From NCBI GenBank assembly GCA_965218765.1, contig CBDCLU010000002.1:1302001-1366000 (forward strand): 64,000 nt of DNA, read 5' to 3'. Source of the DNA: JBBPYC01 sp965218765. Lineage in GTDB: Bacteria > Pseudomonadota > Gammaproteobacteria > Burkholderiales > Burkholderiaceae_C. Numbering within the stretch: the first letter of the stretch is position 1; each line of letters begins with the position of its first letter. The position numbers and the translations under genes are program-made. Positions 26,955 through 35,186 of the stretch are shown here, piece after piece. Under the pieces are notes generated by a model that ran no database searches, had not been told where the DNA came from, and saw only the letters and a list, made by a program, of their open reading frames with translations.

Positions 26955-28331
26955 ATGAACGCCAGCGCCTCCGCGATCTCGCAACTGCTGATGGAGCTGC
27001 CCGATCTGGACTGGATCACCGACGCGGGTCGCGTCGCGCGCCTGTCGCAGGATTTCGCGTGGTTCAGCCCGGTACTCGATCGCCAACTCAGGCACAAGCG
27101 CGCCGATGCCGTGGTGCGGCCGCGCACCGAAGACGAGATCCGCCGGCTGGTCTCGGCCTGCGTGCGCCATCGAGTGCCGATCACGATCCGCGGCAGCGGC
27201 ACCGGCAACTACGGCCAGACCACGCCGTTGGCCGGCGGCGTCGTGCTCGACATGACCGGCTACGGCGCGCTGCTCTGGGTCAAGCCCGGGATGGCGCGCG
27301 CGCAGGCCGGCATCCGGCTTGGCGAGATCGAAAAGCACACGCGGCCCAACGGGCAGGAGCTGCGCTGCATTCCGTCCACCTACCGCAGCGCGACGCTCGG
27401 CGGCCTGTTCGGCGGGGGCTTCGGCGGCATCGGCTCGATCAACCACGGGCCGCTTGCCGCGCCCGGCAACGTGCTCGGCCTGCGCGCGATGACGATCGAG
27501 GCCGAGCCGCAGGTCATCGAACTGCGCGGCGCAGAGGCGCTGCTGATGCATCACCTGTGGGGCACGAACGGACTCGTGCTGGAGCTCGAGATCGGTCTCG
27601 CCCTTGCGCACCCGTGGCTCGAGACGCTTGCAACGTTCGACGACTTCGGCCGTGCGCTCGCGTTCGCCGATGCGCTCGCGCATGCGCCGGGCATCGTCAA
27701 GCGCGAAGTCGCATTCCTTGCGCAGCCAGTGCCCGATCATCTGGCGCAGCTCGCCGAGCATCTGCCGGCCGGCTGCAGCGCCGTGCTGTCGCTGGTGGCC
27801 GAAGCGTGCGAACAGCCGTTTTCCGAACTGCTTGCCGTGCACGGCGGCACTGTCAGCTACCGCAAGACGGCCGCCGAGGTGCAAAAGAGCAACCGCACGC
27901 TGATGGAGTTCACCTGGAACCACACCACGCTGCATGCGCTGAAAGTCGACCAATCGCTGACCTATCTGCAAAGCAGCTTCGTGCCGGGCCGACACGTTCA
28001 GCAGATCACCGAGATGGCGCAGCTGTTCGGCGACGAGGTGCTGATGCACGCCGAATTCCTGCGGGGCATGGACGGATTGCTGACCTGCAGCGCCCTGCAG
28101 CTCGTGCGCTTCACGACCGAGCAGCGGCTCAATGAAATCATGCAGCTTCACCGCGACCACGGCGTGCGCATCAACAATCCGCATGTCTTCATCGTCGAAG
28201 ACGGCAAGGCCGGCGGTGCGCTTGCGCCTGCGGTCACTGCGATTAAGCAGCGCTTCGACCCGCACGGGCTGCTGAATCCGGGCAAGCTGCGCGACTGGCC
28301 GGTGCAGCGAACCGCACAGGCCACCGCATGA
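26955..28331 (+). CDS. FAD-binding oxidoreductase (GlcD/D-lactate dehydrogenase-like)
   Basis: A 458-residue flavoprotein with a PCMH-type FAD domain: VVRPRTEDEIRRLVSACVRH, then the pyrophosphate loop ITIRGSGTGNYGQTTPLAGG, and STYRSATLGGLFGGGFGGIGS further on. The end RFDPHGLLNPGKL is the standard C-terminus of FAD-linked oxidases that act on alpha-hydroxy acids. It would oxidise a hydroxy acid or hydroxylated ring intermediate. The start at 26955 follows the permease stop by 19 bp; the stop overlaps the Rid gene start by 4 bp. Confidence 0.88.
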   Translation: MNASASAISQLLMELPDLDWITDAGRVARLSQDFAWFSPVLDRQLRHKRADAVVRPRTEDEIRRLVSACVRHRVPITIRGSGTGNYGQTTPLAGGVVLDMTGYGALLWVKPGMARAQAGIRLGEIEKHTRPNGQELRCIPSTYRSATLGGLFGGGFGGIGSINHGPLAAPGNVLGLRAMTIEAEPQVIELRGAEALLMHHLWGTNGLVLELEIGLALAHPWLETLATFDDFGRALAFADALAHAPGIVKREVAFLAQPVPDHLAQLAEHLPAGCSAVLSLVAEACEQPFSELLAVHGGTVSYRKTAAEVQKSNRTLMEFTWNHTTLHALKVDQSLTYLQSSFVPGRHVQQITEMAQLFGDEVLMHAEFLRGMDGLLTCSALQLVRFTTEQRLNEIMQLHRDHGVRINNPHVFIVEDGKAGGALAPAVTAIKQRFDPHGLLNPGKLRDWPVQRTAQATA

Positions 28332-28801
28332 GTGGCGACAATCGCGTCGGCGCACCGATGGCGAACTATGCGGCCGCCAGACGCATCGGCGATCTTGTTT
28401 ATTTCAGCGGCGTGGTCGCGCTCGATCCAGCGCGGCGGCAGGCGGTCGCTTCGTACCAGGACATCCCCGAAACCGCCCGCGCGTCGCTGCACCAGCTGGG
28501 CTATGCGACTGGCCAACTGTCGGTCGACGTCTATGAGGCGCCGATCGTCGCGCAGAGCTGGTTCGTGCTGAACCGCATCCGCGAGCTGATCGGCGAGATG
28601 GGCGGCGACATGTCGCACGTGTTCAAGCTGGTGCAGTACTTTCGCGATCTGCGCGACTATCCGGCCTACAACCGTGTGCGTGGTCTGTTCTATCCGACCG
28701 AGCCGCCGGTGAGCACGGTCGTCGAGGTCAGCCGGTTCCTGCCGGGGGATTCGCTGCTGGTCGAAGTCGAAGCGACTGCTTACTTTCCACGCACCGCTTG
28801 A
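28328..28801 (+). CDS. Rid (YjgF/YER057c/UK114)-family protein
   Basis: A 157-residue trimer-forming protein of the Rid superfamily, translationally coupled to the FAD oxidase. The fold landmarks YFSGVVALDP, YQDIPETARASLHQLG, VFKLVQYFRDLRDYPAYNRV and VEVSRFLPGDSLLVEVEA are visible. In archetypal RidA an Arg near residue 105 binds the carboxylate of imine substrates; the aligned position here appears to be Ser129 (PPVSTVVEV). It is probably of the RutC-like or Rid1-7 type, and may hydrolyse an enamine or carbamate-like intermediate of this pathway instead of 2-aminoacrylate. Confidence 0.85.
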   Translation: MSGDNRVGAPMANYAAARRIGDLVYFSGVVALDPARRQAVASYQDIPETARASLHQLGYATGQLSVDVYEAPIVAQSWFVLNRIRELIGEMGGDMSHVFKLVQYFRDLRDYPAYNRVRGLFYPTEPPVSTVVEVSRFLPGDSLLVEVEATAYFPRTA

Positions 28802-28843
28802 GGCGGAGTAGCGGCCGTTGCGGTTCCGTTCGGGCCGACGACC

Positions 28844-29269
28844 TCAGCCGAACGGCGGCTTGCTTGCCGCCACGCCCGCTGCGCTGAGTCGGAACACGTG
28901 CTGCTCCGGGTCGGCGATCACGGCTTGCCACTGGCCGTAATAGGTCGCGTAAGGCGGCTTCACGATGACCCCGCCCAGGCGCTGCGATCGATCGGCGAGC
29001 AGGTCCACCTGATCGGGGCCTTCCAGCATGAACGTTGCGAACGCGGTGACCGGCGCGACTGCCCGAGTTGCTGCATCCGGCTGGCGCGTGGCCAAGTTCA
29101 ACAGTGTGTAGGCCGCCTGCGCGTTGAAGCCCAGCTGCACGCCGTCCCGTTCAAGCGCGCGATAGATCGGCGAGCGGTTCGCGCCCGCTTCGGGCCAGCC
29201 CAGCAGTTCGCTGTAGAACGCGAGCTGCGCGTCGATGTCGAGGCACAGCAGGTTGAACCAGACCTTCAA
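28844..29269 (-). CDS. VOC-family (glyoxalase/bleomycin-resistance fold) protein
   Basis: A 141-residue vicinal-oxygen-chelate protein: VWFNLLCLDIDAQLAFYSELLGW is the usual start and ATYYGQWQAVIADPEQHVFRL the second module end, with Glu-type metal-ligand replaced by Gln-His. It ends a minus-strand unit behind the 2OG oxygenase-like gene (18 bp gap) and converges on the Rid gene (42 bp). Its function, dioxygenase, isomerase or binding protein, cannot be assigned. Confidence 0.8.
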   Translation of the reverse strand: MKVWFNLLCLDIDAQLAFYSELLGWPEAGANRSPIYRALERDGVQLGFNAQAAYTLLNLATRQPDAATRAVAPVTAFATFMLEGPDQVDLLADRSQRLGGVIVKPPYATYYGQWQAVIADPEQHVFRLSAAGVAASKPPFG

Positions 29270-29287
29270 GCGTGGCGTCCCGTCGAT

Positions 29288-30283
29288 TCAGGTGCTGGAT
29301 GTAAGCGTTGTGGCCGCTGGGTCGGACAAGCCGTACGTCTTGCGATACATCTGCTGCAGATGCTCGCCCGCGGTACAGGGCGCAAAGCGCGGCGCCTCGC
29401 CGGCGGGCACCGTGCCGGGCAACGCTTCGATGCGCGCGAAGTAGTCGGGCTCGTAGAAGAACGGGATCGAATAGCGCGCCGCCCCATCGGATTGCCGATT
29501 GCGGACCCGATGCGGGTTCGAGCGATACAGCCCGTTGGTCCAGCGCGGAATCATGTCGCCCAGGTTCACCACGAAACAGTCGTCGATCGGTGGCGCCGGC
29601 ACCCAGCGGCCATCGGGCAGATGGACTTCAAGTCCGCCGTGCTCGTCCTGCGCGAGGATCGTGACGGCGCCCCAGTCGGTGTGCGCACCGGCGCCGAACG
29701 TGCGTTCGTCGGCGCTGGCCGGGTGCGGCGGATAGCGCACCATGCGCAAGCTCACCATCGGGTCGCGCGACGTCGCATCGAAGTACGTCTGCGGCAACCC
29801 GAGCGACAGCGCGAGCAGCTGCATCAGCCGCCGGGACAGCCCGAGCATCGCCTGGATGTAGCGTTCGCACTGCGCCGGTGCGTGCGGCAGTGCGCCCGGC
29901 CACTGGTTGTGGCCATAGGTCTGCAGGCCGGCCCGGACGTATGGATGGTCGGCTGCCAGTGCCATGCCGCAGTAGAAACTTTCCTTCAGGTCGGGCCGGG
30001 CAGATGCATCGAGCGTCTGCGCGCCGAGATTTTCGAAGCCCCGCATGGTGGGCGAATGGCGCATCGACAGCGCGTCGCGCAGCGGCGCCGGCAACGCGAA
30101 CAGCTCAGCCGCGAGCGCAAACTGCTTGCGCACCAGTGTCGGGTCGATGCCGTGATGGCGCAGATAGAAGAAGCCGGAGAACATCGCCGCACTGCGCAGC
30201 TGCGCGGCGACCGCTGCGCTGCGCCCGCCACCGCTGACCAGCGCCTCGTCAAGGTCGATCACCGGTATGGCGGTGCTGTTCAT
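29288..30283 (-). CDS. 2-oxoglutarate/Fe(II)-dependent oxygenase, isopenicillin N synthase-like
   Basis: A 331-residue non-heme iron oxygenase. The DIOX_N part begins AIPVIDLDEAL and includes GFFYLRHHGI. The iron triad is in GAGAHTDWGAVTIL (His-x-Asp) and the distal His in LYRSNPHRVRN, followed by the 2OG-binding Arg-x-Ser in ARYSIPFFYEPD. This family includes thymine 7-hydroxylase and bacterial homologues that oxidise methyl groups on pyrimidines, a tempting role given the neighbours. It lies between an orphan binding protein (16 bp upstream) and a VOC gene. Confidence 0.9.
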   Translation of the reverse strand: MNSTAIPVIDLDEALVSGGGRSAAVAAQLRSAAMFSGFFYLRHHGIDPTLVRKQFALAAELFALPAPLRDALSMRHSPTMRGFENLGAQTLDASARPDLKESFYCGMALAADHPYVRAGLQTYGHNQWPGALPHAPAQCERYIQAMLGLSRRLMQLLALSLGLPQTYFDATSRDPMVSLRMVRYPPHPASADERTFGAGAHTDWGAVTILAQDEHGGLEVHLPDGRWVPAPPIDDCFVVNLGDMIPRWTNGLYRSNPHRVRNRQSDGAARYSIPFFYEPDYFARIEALPGTVPAGEAPRFAPCTAGEHLQQMYRKTYGLSDPAATTLTSST

Positions 30284-30299
30284 CGCCCTGTCCGGCCGC

Positions 30300-31328
30300 T
30301 CAACCTTTGAGTGCGCGGTCGGCCGCTGCAGGCAGGAACCGGTCGGTCCAGAAATCCGCCACTGCAGGCGCGCCGGTCATGCCGAACGCAGCCACCGTCT
30401 CGTCGATGGTGGCCTGCAGCCGCTCGGGCGTCGCCGCGCCCCAGCCGTGCGCGCGCGTGCCGGCAGTCACCATCGAGCCATCGATCACGAGCTGCAGCCG
30501 CTCGAATTCAAAGCCTTCGTTTGCGAGCGGCTCGCGCGCCTTGACGGCGGCAGCACCCGCTTTCGGGTCCGAGATCGCATCGAGCCAGCCGCGCGTGCTG
30601 GCTTTCACGAACGCACGCAGCGCTTGCGGCTGCTGCTGGATCGCCGCGCCGCTGGCCACCAGCCCGTTGCCATACGACCGCATGCCGTAGTCCGAGAAGC
30701 GGAACACCGTGATCTGGTCCAGGCCCATGCCGCGCGCCTTCAGATTCAAAAGCCCGGTGAAGTAGAAGTAGGCAGCGGCATCGAAGTCGCCTTTCACGAA
30801 GCGCGTATCGCCGATGTCCGGCGCGACGTTCTCCCACTGCACGCTGGCCGGATCGAAGCCCTGCGCCTTCGCGAACACCGGGAACAGCTTGCGCGATGCG
30901 TTGAACGGCTGGCCGAGAATGCTTTTGCCGGCAAGGTCCGACGGCTTCCTGATCGGCCCCGCGCGGCGCACCAGGATCGCGTTCGGGTTCAGGTCGTACT
31001 GGATCGCGACCGCGCGCAGCCCCGCCTGCGGGTTCTTTGCATTGAATTCGACCAGCGTGGAAAGATCGGCCGATGCGCAGTCATAAGCGCCGCTGCCGAC
31101 CAGGCTGATGGCAGCGGCCGAGCCGTTACCGGTATCGATCGTCACATCGAGACCCGCATCCTTGTAATAGCCGCGCTGCTGCGCGAGCAGGAAGCCGGCA
31201 GCCGTAGCTTCGACTTTCCAGCCGAGGTTGAAATTGAACTTTTGCAGCGTGCCCTGAGCCCGCACGAATGTGGGAGCGATCGCGGCAATTGCAGTGCCGG
31301 CGGCACGCAGAAGATGGCGGCGTTGCAT
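30300..31328 (-). CDS. ABC transporter substrate-binding protein, NMT1-like (no own permease)
   Basis: A 342-residue periplasmic binding protein with a twin-arginine-like signal peptide (MQRRHLLRAAGTAIAAI..., cleavage after VRA). The mature part NFNLGWKVEATAAGFLLAQ..GYYKDAGLDVTI is NMT1-type, and closely parallels the protein at 41635-42666 (shared GYxKDAGLDVTID and SGAYD segments). No ATPase or permease gene adjoins it; it may use the transporter core at 25182-26935. It heads the short unit with the 2OG oxygenase and VOC genes. Confidence 0.88.
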   Translation of the reverse strand: MQRRHLLRAAGTAIAAIAPTFVRAQGTLQKFNFNLGWKVEATAAGFLLAQQRGYYKDAGLDVTIDTGNGSAAAISLVGSGAYDCASADLSTLVEFNAKNPQAGLRAVAIQYDLNPNAILVRRAGPIRKPSDLAGKSILGQPFNASRKLFPVFAKAQGFDPASVQWENVAPDIGDTRFVKGDFDAAAYFYFTGLLNLKARGMGLDQITVFRFSDYGMRSYGNGLVASGAAIQQQPQALRAFVKASTRGWLDAISDPKAGAAAVKAREPLANEGFEFERLQLVIDGSMVTAGTRAHGWGAATPERLQATIDETVAAFGMTGAPAVADFWTDRFLPAAADRALKG

Positions 31329-31460
31329 GGTAATGGGCGCTTTCCGCAGTGGGCCAAGTGAGTGCTGCGAGGTCGTGCAGCATTCATGCCAGCCTTGCGG
31401 CGCCCGGCGAGCGCCCTTGGCCCAGCCGCCCGCACAACACGTGCGCCGATACTTGCGGCC

Positions 31461-31982
31461 TCAACCGCCGCCCGAATTCCAGAAGCCCCGATGCGTGGCG
31501 AGCAGCTCATCGGCCACGGGCGCCACCGGCCCGATCACCTCGACGGATTTTTGTCCGCGCGCGAACACCTCGCGGCACGGCAGGCTCAACGTCGGGTTCT
31601 GTGGATCGGCGCCGGTCAGCGCGAGCAGTGCCGACTCCTCGACACCGAACACGACGCGCCCGATGTTCGCCCAGTAGATCGTGCCCGCACACATCGCGCA
31701 CGGCTCGCATGTCGTGACCAGCGTGCACCGCCACAAGTAGTCGGCTGGCCAGCTCTGCGCAGCGTGGCGCGCCAGCGTGCTCTCGGCATGCTGCACCTTG
31801 TCGATGTTGCCCTGGCTGGCCAGCACCGTCTCGCCGTCGGGTGCGACCAGCAACGCACCGAACGGGTGCCGGCCCATCGCCATTGCACGCCGCGCGACTG
31901 CATCGGCCACGCGCAGATGGTGCGACAGTCGTGCATCGCTCCACACGGCAGCGTCCGTGCCAAGCTGGTCGTTCAGCGCCAT
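31461..31982 (-). CDS. CDA-fold nucleobase/nucleoside deaminase
   Basis: A 173-residue zinc deaminase with HPFGALLVAPDG, KVQHAESTLARH (His-Ala-Glu) and TCEPCAMCAGTIYWANI. The start MALNDQLG at 31982 overlaps the upstream lipoprotein gene by 10 bp and agrees with family length. It is the third such deaminase in the window, again beside an NMT1-type binding protein. It could act on guanine, cytosine-like or imino-imidazolone rings; none of these can be chosen from sequence. Confidence 0.85.
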   Translation of the reverse strand: MALNDQLGTDAAVWSDARLSHHLRVADAVARRAMAMGRHPFGALLVAPDGETVLASQGNIDKVQHAESTLARHAAQSWPADYLWRCTLVTTCEPCAMCAGTIYWANIGRVVFGVEESALLALTGADPQNPTLSLPCREVFARGQKSVEVIGPVAPVADELLATHRGFWNSGGG

Positions 31983-33034
31983 TGCAGCAGCAGCGACCAG
32001 GATTGGCGGCTCATGTGGCGATCCACGCAGCCGCTGTTCACGGCTTGGCAACGATCGGTGAAGTAGCTCGCATCCAGCAGCCTTGTGCCGGGCGCGAAGT
32101 CCATGCGCCGCAGCGTGACCGACTGCAGCACGTTGCCGCCGACCGCATCGAACCCGCGCTCATCCACGGCCGACACGATGTCGCAATGCATCGGCAGCGG
32201 TTCCCCACCGGTGGGCCGCGCGGCCAGCGCGTCGCCGATCTTGTCGAAGCTGTTCAGCCCCGCTTCATGCCCGCGCGCCTGACATACCAGGTCTCCCACG
32301 CGCGGCGGCGTGCGCGCCAGATCGCACGCGCGTAAGGCGCTGCGCGTCGGCTGGCCCAACGCTTCCTGCGCGCCAGCCTGCCAGGCCGCGCCAGCGTAGT
32401 CCGCATGCGCTTCGGAAAACACGAATTCGTCGTCCTGCAGTCCCGCCTGCCGGGCTGCCCAGCTGATGAACGCCGCGGACCAAGGTGTGTCCACCACGGC
32501 CACACGGTCCACCGCCACCTGCAGCGCTTGAATCGCGGCAAAGTGAGCACCGGCATCGATGCTGCCGTCTGGCGGCGCCGATGGTGCGGCGGCCCATCGC
32601 GCCAGTACATCCTGCAGTGCGGTACGGTCGGCTCGCTGCACGGCACCGTAGCGGATCACGTAAGGCAACCGCGTCTGCGGCGGGTCGACCGCGCGCCAGT
32701 AGCTCATCACGCGCTGCCACGGCGCCGGGCCGGCGAACGTGCGATGCGTGTCTTCGGCTTCTGCTGCGCCGGAGGAGATCAGACGACCATCGGCATCCAT
32801 CGTGCCGTTGCCCCATGCCGCATGCTCGGCGCGTGCGGCAAGCGCGAAGGCCAGCGCGCGGGGTCGTGGAACGACCTGCTCCGCAGCGTTGTCGCATGTG
32901 GTCTGTAGCGCCGTGTGCGCGGCGTTGGTATCTGAGGGAACCGCGCCGCACCCTGCGAGAAACCCGGCGGCAAAAGTGATCACGCAGCCTGCCACATGCC
33001 TGCGCGGATCGGGGCTCGTCGGTTCATGGATCAT
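31973..33034 (-). CDS. DUF2272-domain lipoprotein
   Basis: A 353-residue predicted outer-membrane or periplasmic lipoprotein. The signal peptide ends with the lipobox FLAGC (Cys28 from ATG 33034). The body resembles DUF2272 proteins: TPWSAAFISWAARQAGL is an NlpC/CHAP-like Cys-less patch typical of that family, and the C-terminal part has several Cys residues that may form disulfides. A start 34 codons upstream exists but would bury the signal peptide. It is first of the minus-strand unit. Its role there is unknown and it may be unrelated to metabolism. Confidence 0.8.
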   Translation of the reverse strand: MIHEPTSPDPRRHVAGCVITFAAGFLAGCGAVPSDTNAAHTALQTTCDNAAEQVVPRPRALAFALAARAEHAAWGNGTMDADGRLISSGAAEAEDTHRTFAGPAPWQRVMSYWRAVDPPQTRLPYVIRYGAVQRADRTALQDVLARWAAAPSAPPDGSIDAGAHFAAIQALQVAVDRVAVVDTPWSAAFISWAARQAGLQDDEFVFSEAHADYAGAAWQAGAQEALGQPTRSALRACDLARTPPRVGDLVCQARGHEAGLNSFDKIGDALAARPTGGEPLPMHCDIVSAVDERGFDAVGGNVLQSVTLRRMDFAPGTRLLDASYFTDRCQAVNSGCVDRHMSRQSWSLLLQWR

Positions 33035-33340
33035 CGGGCTTGAGCATAAGCCAGCGCTGCAGCGCCGCTGCAAAACGGCAGCGCGTCGGCTTCTTTCCAG
33101 GACACCGCCCTTCGGTGAGCAGGCCGGCCCCGGCATGATCCATGCATCAACCGATGCTTGCCCTGACCCACCCGCTTTGTTGTGTGCCCCCGATGCCCAG
33201 ACGGCAGTCCGCGCTGTGGGTCCTGTGGGATGCTGGAACCGAAACAGTGCAAAAGCGGCGAGGTCGCGCGCCGATGCCTGAACCGTAAACTCGGGGGCCG
33301 CTCACGTCCATCAACAAATGTCCGAAAAGGGACTTCCGTC
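33035..33340. other. Divergent intergenic region, lipoprotein gene / binding-protein gene
   Basis: 306 bp that must hold the promoters of both divergent genes. Apart from a small hairpin GCATC-aacc-GATGC around 33141-33154 and an AAAAGGGA ribosome site just before 33341, nothing distinctive is seen. Confidence 0.5.
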
Positions 33341-34237
33341 ATGAAATTCTCGCTATCGATCACGGCAACCGTTTTGTTGAGCACCTTTGGGCTGGCCGCC
33401 CAAGCGCAGTCGGCGCAGGGCACGCTGGAAAAAGTCAAGGCAGCCGATGCGATCACGCTCGCCTACCGCGAAGCATCGATCCCGTTTTCCTACCTCGGCG
33501 ACGGCTCCAGACCCACCGGCTTCGCCTGGGAGATCTGCAACCGCATCGTGGATGCGGTGAAGCAGAAAACGGGACGCAGCGACCTGCAGATCAAGACGCA
33601 GGCGGTCACGTCGCAGAACCGCATCCCGCTGCTGCAAAACGGCACCATCGACATCGAATGCGGATCGACCACGAACAACGCCGAGCGTGCGAAGGAAGTC
33701 ACGTTCGCCACCAACTACTTCTACACCGGCACCCGCTTTCTGGTGAAGGCAGGCTCGCCCATCAAGACGTTGGCGGACCTGAAAGGCAAAAAAGTCGTCT
33801 CGACCACCGGCACCACCAACCTGCTCGTGATGCGGCAGGTGAACCGGGACCAGAATCTGGACATCGATTTGGTCTCGGCCAGAGATCACAACGAATCGGC
33901 ACTGCTGGTGATGAGCGACCGCGCCGATGCTTTTGCGATGGACGACATCCTGCTCTACGGCATCAAGGCGAATGCCGCGAATCCGAGCGAACTGCAAGTC
34001 GTTGGCGACGCGCTCCAGGTCGAGCCTTACGCGATCATGCTGCGCCGTGGCGACCCTGAGTTCAAGTCGCTGGTCGACCAGACGCTTGCAGACCTGATCA
34101 AGACCGGCGAGTTTCAGACGCTCTACAAAAAGTGGTTTCAGTCGCCGATCCCGCCGCGGGGCATCAACCTGAACGTGCCGATGAGCGAGCAGCTTCAAGC
34201 CAACCTCAAGGCACTGTCGGACAAGCCGGCTCAATAG
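33341..34237 (+). CDS. Amino-acid ABC transporter substrate-binding protein (Glu/Asp, GltI-like)
   Basis: A 298-residue periplasmic protein with signal peptide MKFSLSITATVLLSTFGLAA and cleavage after AQA. Family 3 binding-protein landmarks are AYREASIPFSYLGDGSRPTGFAWEIC and the GTIDIECGSTTNNAERAKEV segment, strongly like the E. coli glutamate/aspartate binding protein. No permease or ATPase adjoins; it is followed by an Asp/Glu racemase and a D-amino-acid-dehydrogenase-like gene, which supports acidic amino acids as ligands. Confidence 0.9.
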   Translation: MKFSLSITATVLLSTFGLAAQAQSAQGTLEKVKAADAITLAYREASIPFSYLGDGSRPTGFAWEICNRIVDAVKQKTGRSDLQIKTQAVTSQNRIPLLQNGTIDIECGSTTNNAERAKEVTFATNYFYTGTRFLVKAGSPIKTLADLKGKKVVSTTGTTNLLVMRQVNRDQNLDIDLVSARDHNESALLVMSDRADAFAMDDILLYGIKANAANPSELQVVGDALQVEPYAIMLRRGDPEFKSLVDQTLADLIKTGEFQTLYKKWFQSPIPPRGINLNVPMSEQLQANLKALSDKPAQ

Positions 34238-34282
34238 GCAACGCCGCCGCCGACGATTGCGTGGGCAACAGAGGTAACGACC

Positions 34283-35008
34283 GTGCACGCTGCGCCGAAG
34301 CGGCTGGGTGTTCTCGGCGGCATGGGACCACTGGCCGGGGCCACGTTTGCGCTTCGGGTGGTGCAGCTCACGCCCGCCGATACCGACCAACAGCACATTC
34401 CCGTGCTGCTGTGCAATGATCCTGCGGTTCCCGATCGTTCCGCGGCCTGCCTGGGCGGCGGAGTGAGCCCGTTGCCGGCGATGCTGCGCGGCATCGAAAC
34501 CCTCATCGTGGGTGGCGCCGACTGCATCGCGATACCCTGCAACACCGCCCATCTGTGGTTCGAAGAACTGCAGGCAGCCAGTACGGTGCGCCTGCTGCAC
34601 ATCGTCGAATCGGTCATTGCCGATTTGCGCCACCAACGTGTGCTGCGGGGCAAGGTGGGCATCCTGGGCACGCCTGCCACGATCGCGACCGGCCTCTACC
34701 AGCGTCATTTGCGGGCCGCAGGCTTCGAGCCGGTCGAGCCGGCGCCAGCCGACGTCGAGCGTCTGTGCGTGCCCGCAATCGCGGCCGTGAAGGCCAACCG
34801 CATCATTGAAGCGTACGCGCCGGCGGCCGAAGGCATTCGTCTGCTTGCAGGATTGGGGGCAACTGCGGTGGTGCTGGGTTGCACCGAACTCCCGCTGGCG
34901 GTGCAGCCCGAGCAGCGCCAGGCGTTCGGGATCGTGCTGACCGATTCGATCGATGCGCTTGCGCGTCAGGCCATTGCTTTGATGCGGCCCGGTCTGGTGC
35001 CTGATTGA
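34283..35008 (+). CDS. Aspartate/glutamate racemase family protein
   Basis: A 241-residue cytoplasmic racemase starting at GTG 34283 behind AGAGGT. Both catalytic Cys motifs are intact: IPCNTAH (Cys86) and VLGCTELPL (Cys200). The start KRLGVLGGMGPLAGATF is the typical N-terminus of aspartate racemases (YgeA/RacD-like). It interconverts L- and D-Asp (or Glu), a good partner for the binding protein upstream and the FAD enzyme downstream. Confidence 0.93.
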   Translation: MHAAPKRLGVLGGMGPLAGATFALRVVQLTPADTDQQHIPVLLCNDPAVPDRSAACLGGGVSPLPAMLRGIETLIVGGADCIAIPCNTAHLWFEELQAASTVRLLHIVESVIADLRHQRVLRGKVGILGTPATIATGLYQRHLRAAGFEPVEPAPADVERLCVPAIAAVKANRIIEAYAPAAEGIRLLAGLGATAVVLGCTELPLAVQPEQRQAFGIVLTDSIDALARQAIALMRPGLVPD

Positions 35009-35186
35009 GCTTTAGCCGTTTCATTCAACACGGCCTGCAAGGCTGTGACAGGCGGATCGTCGGGGCCACCCCGGCGTGTGGCAGACGTGTGCATTGCTGG
35101 ACTGTTCTCTCGCACTGCATAGCCCGAATTCATCTCAGTTCATCCAGCAAACTCCTGCACGCGTCCGGCGCCCGGGAGAACCGCCC

